64,000 nt of DNA from an uncultured Micrococcales bacterium (lineage in GTDB: Bacteria; Actinomycetota; Actinomycetes; Actinomycetales; Microbacteriaceae). The notes beneath the pieces are model-generated. The model was not told the origin of the DNA and did not search any database. It saw nothing but the letters and a program-made list of their open reading frames with translations. The position numbers and the translations under genes are program-made. This document shows, one piece after another, positions 56,549-64,000 of the stretch (position 1 is its first letter; the number at the start of each line of letters is the position of its first letter). Location: contig CAIRNX010000040.1 in assembly GCA_903880095.1 (NCBI GenBank), positions 32,530 through 96,529 on the forward strand, in the 5' to 3' direction.

Positions 56549-57760
56549 TTAATCGTTGGCGGTTGCTTCTACTTCGCCCTTGGCCAGGCGAATGGTCAGT
56601 TTTTGCTTCGGTTTTACCTTTGACGCATCGTTCAGCACGCGGCCGGCTTCGTCACGAACAACCGAATAGCCGCGATCGAGAACGCCCTGAGGCGATAGCG
56701 AGCGAAGAACGCCACGGTCTGCCTCGAGCTTGGCCTGCGAGCGGTCCAGTTGCAACACGATTTCGCCACGAAGTTCGTCAACCGCGCGCTCGAGTTCGCC
56801 GGTTTTCTCGTCGATGAAACCGAACGGGTTGGCAAGTATTGGGCGTGAGCGAATCTGCTCGATCATGTGCGTCTGGTTTTGTATAAACATCGCTATGCGG
56901 TTGACCATGCGAGCTAGGTAGTCTTCGATGTTCGCGCGTTCCTGAGCGACATCTGGCACTACTCGCTTAGCGGCATCGGTAGGGGTTGACGCTCGAAGGT
57001 CTGCGACGAGGTCGAGTAGCGGGCTGTCGTTTTCGTGGCCGATGGCCGAGACAATCGGGGTTTTAGCTGCTGCCGCCGCGCGAATCAAGGCTTCGTCGCT
57101 GAAGACGATTAGGTCAAGAAACGCGCCGCCGCCGCGAGCGATGATTATGACATCGACCTCCGGGTCGGCGTCCAAAGTTTCGATTGCCTTGATAACCGCC
57201 GGGGGAGCAGCCTCACCCTGAACCGGTGTGTTGATGATTTCGAACTGAACTCCTGGCCAACGAAGTTTGGCGTTCTCGATCACGTCTTTTTCAGCGTCCG
57301 AGTTTTTACCGGTAATTAGCCCAATTTTGCGTGGCAAGAAAGGTAGCGGTTGGTGCTTCGAAGCATCGATTACGCCTTCGGCAATCAGCTTTTGCTTAAG
57401 TTCTTCAAGTTTCGCCAACAGGTCGCCGAGGCCAACCTTGCGAATGCTGGTGACCTTGAGTGAAAGCTTGCCGTTTGGCACGTAGTAATCCATCACGCCC
57501 GAGACGATCACGCGGTCGCCGTCGGCGAAAGAGTCGGTGCTTGCGTTGATTACATTGGCGAAGATCACGAGCTCGATGCTGGCCGCGCCGTCGAGATCTT
57601 TGAGCGCCGGGTATACGTGGCCCGAGTAGTTTGGCTTGAACTTGACCAGTTCGCCCTCAACGTAGGCGGTTGGCCACTTGCGAATCGCGGTGGCTACACG
57701 TTCAGAGAATTCACGAACGGAATACGGGCGATCTTCGCCCGACTGCGCCTGTTCGCTCAT
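56549..57760 (-). CDS. xseA: Exodeoxyribonuclease VII large subunit
   Basis: OB-fold N-term, IGLITGKNSDAEKDV, VIIIARGGGAFLDLIVFSDEALIRAAAAAKTPIVSAIGHENDSPLLDLVADLRASTPTDAA. Confidence 0.95.
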   Translation of the reverse strand: MSEQAQSGEDRPYSVREFSERVATAIRKWPTAYVEGELVKFKPNYSGHVYPALKDLDGAASIELVIFANVINASTDSFADGDRVIVSGVMDYYVPNGKLSLKVTSIRKVGLGDLLAKLEELKQKLIAEGVIDASKHQPLPFLPRKIGLITGKNSDAEKDVIENAKLRWPGVQFEIINTPVQGEAAPPAVIKAIETLDADPEVDVIIIARGGGAFLDLIVFSDEALIRAAAAAKTPIVSAIGHENDSPLLDLVADLRASTPTDAAKRVVPDVAQERANIEDYLARMVNRIAMFIQNQTHMIEQIRSRPILANPFGFIDEKTGELERAVDELRGEIVLQLDRSQAKLEADRGVLRSLSPQGVLDRGYSVVRDEAGRVLNDASKVKPKQKLTIRLAKGEVEATAND

Positions 57761-57774
57761 TGACCCGCCCCGCT

Positions 57775-57780
57775 TAGAAT
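57775..57780 (+). promoter_or_regulatory. Candidate leaderless -10 TAGAAT-N6-GTG for ispH
   Basis: TAGAAT 57775-57780, tggctt, GTG 57787, inside a 26-bp divergent gap. Confidence 0.55.
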
Positions 57781-57786
57781 TGGCTT

Positions 57787-58788
57787 GTGACTGACATCAA
57801 TGGTAACCCGACCCCACGACAAGGGCGTGTGCTGCTTGCCTCGCCGCGCGGCTATTGCGCTGGCGTTGATCGTGCCGTTATCGCTGTCGAAAAGGCTCTA
57901 GACCACTACGGTTCGCCGGTTTATGTTCGCAAGCAGATTGTGCACAACAAGCACGTAGTTTCTTCGCTTGAGGCTCGTGGCGCAATCTTTGTCGACGAGG
58001 TTGACGAAGTCCCCGAAGGCGCAACTCTGGTTTTCAGCGCACACGGAGTTTCGCCAGCGGTTGTTGCGGCTGCCGATGCACGCGGGCTCAACACCATCGA
58101 TGCCACTTGCCCGTTGGTGACCAAGGTTCACCGTGAGGTTCAGCGCTTTGCCAAAGAGGACTACGACATCTTGCTGATCGGCCACGAAGGCCACGAAGAA
58201 GTTGAGGGCACCGCTGGTGAAGCACCAGACGTTGTGCAGGTCGTCGACCAAGACATCTCAAACGTTGTCGTTCGCAACCCAGAAAAGCTGATCTGGCTTT
58301 CGCAAACGACCCTCTCGGTTGACGAAACCATGGAGACCGTGAACCGCCTCAAAGCCAAGTTTCCGACCCTCGAAGCCCCACCGAGCGACGACATCTGCTA
58401 CGCCACCCAAAACCGCCAGGTTGCGATCAAAAAGGTTGGCGCTCAGAGCGACCTCGTGATTGTTGTCGGTTCGGCTAACTCTTCAAACACCGTCCGTCTG
58501 GTCGAGGTTGCACTGCAGGCCGGCGCCAAGGCGTCTTACCGCGTGGACTTCGCCAGCGAGATTCAAGACGAATGGTTCGAAGGCGTTGCCACCGTTGGCG
58601 TCAGCTCTGGCGCATCAGTGCCAGAAGAACTAGTTGAAGAAGTGCTAGTCGACCTCGCTCGCCGCGGTTTCGGCAATGTCGAAACGGTTCAGACGGCTGA
58701 AGAAGACATTCAGTTCTCGCTACCAAAAGAGCTCCGCAAAGACCTGAAGGCTGCCGGAGAGAACACCGAAAACAAAGAGAAGCGCTAG
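57787..58788 (+). CDS. ispH: 4-hydroxy-3-methylbut-2-enyl diphosphate reductase, GTG start
   Basis: [61 protein letters not shown]. Confidence 0.96.
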   Translation: MTDINGNPTPRQGRVLLASPRGYCAGVDRAVIAVEKALDHYGSPVYVRKQIVHNKHVVSSLEARGAIFVDEVDEVPEGATLVFSAHGVSPAVVAAADARGLNTIDATCPLVTKVHREVQRFAKEDYDILLIGHEGHEEVEGTAGEAPDVVQVVDQDISNVVVRNPEKLIWLSQTTLSVDETMETVNRLKAKFPTLEAPPSDDICYATQNRQVAIKKVGAQSDLVIVVGSANSSNTVRLVEVALQAGAKASYRVDFASEIQDEWFEGVATVGVSSGASVPEELVEEVLVDLARRGFGNVETVQTAEEDIQFSLPKELRKDLKAAGENTENKEKR

Positions 58789-58997
58789 CTCTCGAACCTG
58801 GTTTCTTTCACACCCCGACCATCTCTGGCATAGGTGGTCCAGACCCCCACCTGTCTGTCTAGGTCGAACGTGCCGGATCTCATCAGCGAGCCATCTTTTC
58901 GAAAGGCCTCGCAAAAGCCGTGCATTTTGCCGTCTTTATATTCGCCTTTAAAGCGAGGAAGCCCATTCTCATAGAACGGGCTTCCTTCAGACATCAT
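58785..58997 (-). CDS. Small MORN-repeat / YwqK-like protein
   Basis: [52 protein letters not shown]. Confidence 0.75.
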   Translation of the reverse strand: MMSEGSPFYENGLPRFKGEYKDGKMHGFCEAFRKDGSLMRSGTFDLDRQVGVWTTYARDGRGVKETRFES

Positions 58998-59002
58998 GAA
59001 AC

Positions 59003-60028
59003 TTAGGCGGTCTTAGACTTGCCAGCCGAGCCAAGCTCCTGAGCGGCTTCGATTACGCGAGCCGACATGCCGGCCTCACCGATCTTGCCCCAAGCGCGAG
59101 GGTCGTAGGCCTTCTTGTTGCCAACTTCGCCGTCAACCTTGAGCACACCGTCGTAGTTCTGGAACATGTGGGCTGCGATTGGGCGGGTAAATGCGTACTG
59201 AAGGTCGGTGTCGATGTTCATCTTTATGACACCGTGGCTAACAGCCTCGGCAATCTCCTCTGGGGTCGAGCCCGAACCGCCGTGGAACACGAGGTCGAAA
59301 GGCTTGTCTACGCCATACTTTGCGCCAACCACCTTCTGAATCTCGCCGAGAAGTTCTGGGCGAAGCTTCACGTTGCCAGGCTTGTAAACGCCGTGAACGT
59401 TACCGAAGGTTAGTGCCGCCATGTAGCGACCGTTCTCGCCAAGGCCGAGAGCCTCAATGGTCAGCAGGCCATCTTCTGGGGTCGTGTAAAGGTGCTCACC
59501 CATGCCGCCCTCAACGCCGTCTTCTTCGCCGCCGACGACGCCGATCTCAACCTCGAGCACCGAGCCGACCGAACTGGTCAGCTTCAGCATCTCTTTTGCG
59601 ATTTCAAGGTTTTCGGTTAGTGACACAGCCGAGCCGTCCCACATGTGCGAGTTGAAAAGTGCGTCCTCGCCGTTGCGAACACGCTCCTTAGAGATTTCGA
59701 TTAGTGGCTTGACGAACTTGTCGAGCTGGTCTTTTGCGCAGTGGTCGGTGTGCAGGGCGATAGTGATGCCGTAGTTCTTGGCAACCTCGCGTGCGAAGGC
59801 AGCCATTGCTGCTGCTCCCGAAGCCATGTTCTTAATGGTTGGGCCCGACCAGTAGTCGCCACCGCCGGTGGTTACCTGGATGATGCCGTCAGAACCGGCA
59901 GCCTGAAGGCCTGCGAGTGCCGCGTTTAGGGTCTGTGAAGAAGAAACGTTGATGGCTGGGTAGGCAAAGCCACCCTGCTTCGCGCGGTCAAGCATTTCAA
60001 GGTACTGATCCGGTGTTGCTACTGGCAT
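59003..60028 (-). CDS. fbaA: Class II fructose-bisphosphate aldolase
   Basis: ALHTDHCAKDQLD, GVVGGEEDGVEG, LVFHGGSGSTPEEIAEAVSHGVIKMNIDTDLQ. Confidence 0.96.
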   Translation of the reverse strand: MPVATPDQYLEMLDRAKQGGFAYPAINVSSSQTLNAALAGLQAAGSDGIIQVTTGGGDYWSGPTIKNMASGAAAMAAFAREVAKNYGITIALHTDHCAKDQLDKFVKPLIEISKERVRNGEDALFNSHMWDGSAVSLTENLEIAKEMLKLTSSVGSVLEVEIGVVGGEEDGVEGGMGEHLYTTPEDGLLTIEALGLGENGRYMAALTFGNVHGVYKPGNVKLRPELLGEIQKVVGAKYGVDKPFDLVFHGGSGSTPEEIAEAVSHGVIKMNIDTDLQYAFTRPIAAHMFQNYDGVLKVDGEVGNKKAYDPRAWGKIGEAGMSARVIEAAQELGSAGKSKTA

Positions 60029-60079
60029 GCCACTACTCCTAGGGACTCTTCATTGGGGGTTACCTAGAATGTTACCAAC

Positions 60080-61030
60080 ATGAGCCTGAATGATGCCGAG
60101 CAGCCGACGCTAGATTTGCTAGCGGCGACTTTGGCTGCCGTGAGCAATTGTTGGCCGATGGTGGGCGTCGGTGACAAAAACCTTCTCGACAAAGCAGCCG
60201 TCGACGCGATGCGCTATTCGCTAAACGAATCAGACTTTTGTGGCGTCGTAGTTATTGGCGAAGGCGAAAAAGACGAAGCGCCAATGCTCTTCAATGGCGA
60301 GCGTTTAGGCAAGGGCGAAAGCGAAGACTGGGACATCGCCGTTGACCCAGTAGATGGCACCAAACTGGCCGCTTTGGGTGTGCCAGGCGCCGTTTCGGTC
60401 ATCGCCGCCTCACCTCGTGGCACCATGCTCGACTGCCACGACGTCTATTACATGAAAAAGATCGTTGGCGGCCCCGCCGCCATCGGTCTGCTAGACATCG
60501 ACTACTCAACCGAACAAAATATTCGCCTACTCGCTCGGGCCACCGGGCGTGAGGTTGGCGACATTTCTGTTGCCGTAATTAACAAGCCGAGAAACGCCCA
60601 GATCATCAAAGAGGTTGAGGCGGCCGGAGCCAAGTGGGTTCGGTTTGACGAAGGCGACATAGCCAACGCAATCGCCGCCGCGATACCTGGCACAGGTGTC
60701 GACATGCTGCTTGGTGTCGGTGGCGCCCCCGAGGGCGTGGTCACGGCCTGCGGAATTCGTGCAATTCGCGGATTCATGCAGGGAGTTCTCGCTCCCCAAA
60801 CTCCAGACGAAATTGAGCGAGCCATGATGGCCGGGCTTGAGCTCAGCAAGAAGTATGAGCTAACCGATTTTGTTTCTGGCGATCGTCAAATCTTTGTGAT
60901 GACCGGAATCACCGATGCGCCGCTCGTGAATGGCGTCAAGTTTGTTGACGGCAAAGAGATTATCCAAAGCCTGATCATCGACAGCGATCTGCCCGACGTT
61001 CGTCGAGTCGATCTCAGCGTCGAAGGCTAA
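60080..61030 (+). CDS. glpX: Class II fructose-1,6-bisphosphatase
   Basis: VVIGEGEKDEAPMLFNGE, AVDPVDGTKLAALG, LGVGGAPEGVVTACGIRAI. Confidence 0.95.
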   Translation: MSLNDAEQPTLDLLAATLAAVSNCWPMVGVGDKNLLDKAAVDAMRYSLNESDFCGVVVIGEGEKDEAPMLFNGERLGKGESEDWDIAVDPVDGTKLAALGVPGAVSVIAASPRGTMLDCHDVYYMKKIVGGPAAIGLLDIDYSTEQNIRLLARATGREVGDISVAVINKPRNAQIIKEVEAAGAKWVRFDEGDIANAIAAAIPGTGVDMLLGVGGAPEGVVTACGIRAIRGFMQGVLAPQTPDEIERAMMAGLELSKKYELTDFVSGDRQIFVMTGITDAPLVNGVKFVDGKEIIQSLIIDSDLPDVRRVDLSVEG

Positions 61031-62046
61031 TGGTTGTGCTGAAAGACGGCTGGCTCTTCGAGTAGTGCCGAGCGGTCTGGTTCGTCGGTTACCGACGAAG
61101 AAGGCATGTTGTCTAGGTTTTCAAGACCAGAAGACGGCTGGGTAACTGCGATGGCGCCCCACTGAACAGCGGTGCCAACCCCTTTAGGTACATCGAAACC
61201 AATGTCGTCGCCAACTGCGGGGCGGGAGTCGGCTGCCACAGCCGATAGGAACCCGGCCATGGTCGCATCGCCAGCGCCAACGGTGTTGATTACCTTCACC
61301 GGCGGGGTGCGAGCAGCCCATTCGTGAGTGCGAGTAACAGCGATCATGCCGTCGGCACCAAGTGAGGCTAGAACGCACTCAATGCCGTGCTCGCAAAGCT
61401 GACGAGCGGCGTCGATTACGTCGCCAACAGTTTTGAGCGTGCGACCAACTGCCGAAGCAAGTTCTTCGGCGTTTGGCTTGATTACGGCTGCGAGGCCGCG
61501 GCGGGCCCAGTAGTTCAATGGCTCACCTGAGGTGTCGAGAGCAACGCGAACGCCGAGGTCTTTCATCGCAGTGAACAGCGGCTCAAGATCGACGTAGCTG
61601 CCGCTCGACTTGTAAACCGGCAGTGCTCCGGCGATTACTAGCCACTTTGCAGCATTCTCTTTAACGGTGTTAATGGTCAGTTCGACCACCGACTTCCAGT
61701 CCTCCTCAGAGAGCGGGCGAGGTGCCTCGTTGACCTTTGTGGTTGGGCCGTCTTTTTCAACGATGGTGGTTGAGACGCGAAGTGTGCCTTCAACCCAGAG
61801 TGGGGTTAGAAAACCTGATGAACCTGTGCGGTCAAGAACGCCTGGGTCGGCGTCGCCGATTGGCACGATGCCAGGAGCTTTGAAGCCTGCCAGGTGGAGT
61901 CCGCGAGAAACGTTGATGCCTTTGCCGGCAAGTTCTTCGGCGACCGAGTCGGCACGGTTTACGCCACCCTCGTCTAGGTTGTGCACGAAGTAGGTGCGGT
62001 CGAGGGTTGGTGCTGGGGTGAGTGTGACGATTGGTGACCCAGTCAT
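61027..62046 (-). CDS. PfkB-family 1-phosphofructokinase-like hexose kinase; start ATG at 62046
   Basis: TLTPAPTLDRTYFVHNLDEGGVNRADSVAEELAGKGINVSRGLHLAG, NTVGAGDATMAGFLSA. Confidence 0.9.
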   Translation of the reverse strand: MTGSPIVTLTPAPTLDRTYFVHNLDEGGVNRADSVAEELAGKGINVSRGLHLAGFKAPGIVPIGDADPGVLDRTGSSGFLTPLWVEGTLRVSTTIVEKDGPTTKVNEAPRPLSEEDWKSVVELTINTVKENAAKWLVIAGALPVYKSSGSYVDLEPLFTAMKDLGVRVALDTSGEPLNYWARRGLAAVIKPNAEELASAVGRTLKTVGDVIDAARQLCEHGIECVLASLGADGMIAVTRTHEWAARTPPVKVINTVGAGDATMAGFLSAVAADSRPAVGDDIGFDVPKGVGTAVQWGAIAVTQPSSGLENLDNMPSSSVTDEPDRSALLEEPAVFQHNH

Positions 62047-62127
62047 GCGTTCTCCCTGTGCGGCGTTAATGGTTTTTTGACTCCGGACAACGTCGTCCAG
62101 CACTTCAAAAAAGTATAACCGCGGGCG

Positions 62128-63306
62128 CTATTCCTCGTCTTCTACAATCTCGCCTTCGATTTCGAGGGCCCCGAGTTCTGGTTTCGTGAAATGTGAAGTG
62201 GACTCCACGATGCCGCCGATTTCTGGAATCTCAGTCTTGCCAAACTGGGTGGCATCGATTGCGTTTGCTTCGCGAGCGGTGGTTAGTAGGTTGCGCTCAA
62301 GCGAGCTGGCGAACTTGTTGTAGTTGCCAACGGCGCCATCGATCGACTTGCCGAGAGCGCTTGCGTGCTTAGCCACGACGGCGATGCGGGCATAAAGGTC
62401 TTTGCCAAGCTTGATCACGTTTGCAAGCGCCTTCTCGTTTGCCTCTTGCTGCCAGATGTAGGTGATGGTCTTCAACACTGAGAACAAGCTGACGGGTGAC
62501 GCGATGGCGACGCCCTGCTTGAACGAGTACTCCAAAAGCGATGGGTCGGCCTGAAGGGCAGCCGAAAGTAGTGACTCCGACGGAATGAAGGCGATCACAA
62601 AAGGTGCGGCGTCGGCGTAAGACTCCCAATACTTCTTGTCGCCGAGAGCCTTGATATGGCTCTTGACGGCATCGCTGTGCTTCTTGAGTAGCGCATCGCG
62701 TCTTGCGAGTTCTTCTGCCGAACCAAGGTCGCTGATCGAAGAAGCCTCCATGTAGGCGTCGAACGGCACCTTTGAGTCAATGAGTATCTGCTTGTTACCT
62801 GGCAGCAGAATGGTGACGTCTGGCCGCTTTGAGCCGCCGTCAACCCCTGCTTGCTCGGTGAAGTCGGCAATCTTGCTCAGGCCGGCTTCTTCGATAAGTC
62901 GGCGAAGCTGGGTCTCGCCCCAAACGCCACGCATCTGGTTGTCGCTCATTGCTTTGGCGAGGGTCTCGGTCTGCTTGCCCAGTGACTGCGATGTAGCAAT
63001 CGACTGGCGAAGCTGTTCTTCGATGGTGCCGTACTGAGTGTTGCGCTGAGTTTCTAGTTCGTTCACCTTGTTGCGCATCTGCTCGAGCTGATCTTTGATC
63101 GGTGTCAGAGTCTGAAGCAGGGTGTTTTCTTTTCGATCGCGTTCGTCGCGCTCTAGGCGCTCCCGCTTTGCTTCGGTCAGCTGTTCATTGAGTAAGCGAA
63201 CCGCCGAGTCGTCCGACGCAACGGTCTTGACCCTTGACTTGCCAATAAAGAAGCCCAGAACCGCGCCAACGATGATGCCAACGATGAGATAGATAAAGAA
63301 GTCCAT
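62128..63306 (-). CDS. rmuC: DNA recombination protein RmuC
   Basis: MRGVWGETQLRRLIEEAGL, RPDVTILLPGNKQILIDSKVPFDAYMEA. Confidence 0.93.
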   Translation of the reverse strand: MDFFIYLIVGIIVGAVLGFFIGKSRVKTVASDDSAVRLLNEQLTEAKRERLERDERDRKENTLLQTLTPIKDQLEQMRNKVNELETQRNTQYGTIEEQLRQSIATSQSLGKQTETLAKAMSDNQMRGVWGETQLRRLIEEAGLSKIADFTEQAGVDGGSKRPDVTILLPGNKQILIDSKVPFDAYMEASSISDLGSAEELARRDALLKKHSDAVKSHIKALGDKKYWESYADAAPFVIAFIPSESLLSAALQADPSLLEYSFKQGVAIASPVSLFSVLKTITYIWQQEANEKALANVIKLGKDLYARIAVVAKHASALGKSIDGAVGNYNKFASSLERNLLTTAREANAIDATQFGKTEIPEIGGIVESTSHFTKPELGALEIEGEIVEDEE

Positions 63307-63346
63307 GCTAAAACTCTGCCAGCAACTACCGACATTTAGCTAAAAC

Positions 63347-63352
63347 TAGACT
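63347..63352 (+). promoter_or_regulatory. Candidate leaderless -10 TAGACT-N6-GTG for the acyltransferase gene
   Basis: TAGACT 63347-63352, tattgg, GTG 63359. Confidence 0.5.
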
Positions 63353-63358
63353 TATTGG

Positions 63359-64000
63359 GTGAAACAAAGAACCGAAATCCAAGCCCTGCGTGCGCTCGCC
63401 GTAGGTATGGTGGTCTTGTTTCACCTAAAGGCCCGCATGATGCCAGGTGGTTTTGCTGGAGTTGACGTATTTTTTGTAATTTCTGGCTATCTGATTACGT
63501 CTTCTATTTTCGGTGAAATTGCTAGGACACGACGCGTCGACCTGGTGAAGTTTTGGTCGCGACGCGCTCGCCGACTCTTGCCGATTGCACTTCTGGTGAT
63601 CTTGGTGGCCACCGTTGCCGCCTTTTTCGTTCAGCAACCGTTCAATAGAAACGACTCATTTTGGGATTCGATTGCTTCGACTTTTTACTTTGAAAACTGG
63701 AGGGTGGGCTCGTCGGCAGCCGATTACTTCTCTGCTCCCACCCCCAGCATTTTTCAACACTATTGGTCGCTTGCTGTTGAAGAGCAGTTCTACCTGGTTT
63801 GGCCGATCCTCTTAATAATCTTGGTCAGGTGGTTCAAGGGTAGGTCGCTGCCTCTAGCAGTTGCTGGTATCACGGCGGTCAGTTTTGCCTACAACCTTTG
63901 GCTTACCTTTGGTAAGAACCAGTATTCCTACTTTTCAACCTTTGGCAGAGCCTGGGAGTTTGGGGTCGGAGCAATCATCGCGCTTTGGCTTTCGAAGCGC
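63359..64000 (+). CDS. Acyltransferase 3 family (OafA/YrhL-like) membrane protein, 3' truncated by window edge, not called in the ORF track
   Basis: GTG at 63359: VKQRTEIQALRALAVGMVVLFHLKARMMPGGFAGVDVFFVISGYLITSSI...FWSRRARRLLP...HYWSLAVEEQFYLVWPILL; open to the window end. Confidence 0.93.
   Translation, partial: MKQRTEIQALRALAVGMVVLFHLKARMMPGGFAGVDVFFVISGYLITSSIFGEIARTRRVDLVKFWSRRARRLLPIALLVILVATVAAFFVQQPFNRNDSFWDSIASTFYFENWRVGSSAADYFSAPTPSIFQHYWSLAVEEQFYLVWPILLIILVRWFKGRSLPLAVAGITAVSFAYNLWLTFGKNQYSYFSTFGRAWEFGVGAIIALWLSKR

Noticed and set aside
58785-58997. MORN-repeat protein as antitoxin of a toxin-antitoxin pair
   Set aside because: YwqK-like proteins are often labelled this way, but no toxin gene is adjacent; the neighbours are ispH and fbaA.

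Overview
The window is an actinobacterial chromosome segment. Gene content and gene order suggest Microbacteriaceae, possibly a compact-genome planktonic lineage; this is inference. The housekeeping backbone reads glmU(partial)-prs-rplY-pth-mfd-mazG ... hisS-eno-ftsB/DivIC-DUF501-ndh-tRNA ... lemA-htpX-ycaQ-ilvA-greA-DUF4307-hemolysinIII-uppS-phoH ... fumC-carbonic anhydrase-DUF4245-xseB-xseA-ispH-fbaA-glpX-pfkB-rmuC-acyltransferase(partial). A ~25 kb cell-surface locus (about 7.5-33.2 kb) interrupts it between mazG and hisS/eno. That locus encodes a 4642-aa secreted protein with about 42 Cys-paired Ig-like repeats (hand count), a 2079-aa membrane-anchored multi-Ig protein, a MoxR ATPase, a DUF58 protein, a TgpA-like transglutaminase-fold protein whose catalytic Cys and His appear substituted, and a small TM protein. 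Main observations: (1) this giant-adhesin/MoxR/DUF58/pseudo-transglutaminase locus, with a palindrome over its putative -35; (2) an exact 630-bp two-domain superperiod in the giant gene and a second dyad family near its C-terminus; (3) a recurring leaderless promoter module TANNNT-N6/7-GTG/ATG at many genes, including overlapping opposite-strand -10s between hemolysin III and uppS; (4) four convergent gene pairs whose stop codons share one CTAG/CTAA tetranucleotide; (5) pth apparently starting at CTG; (6) a short-variable-loop tRNA with a UAA anticodon beside a small secreted CHAP/unknown-protein island; (7) an LAETG sortase-E-type surface protein co-directional with an adenylate-forming enzyme. 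All calls come from reading the sequence and supplied translations; no searches were run.
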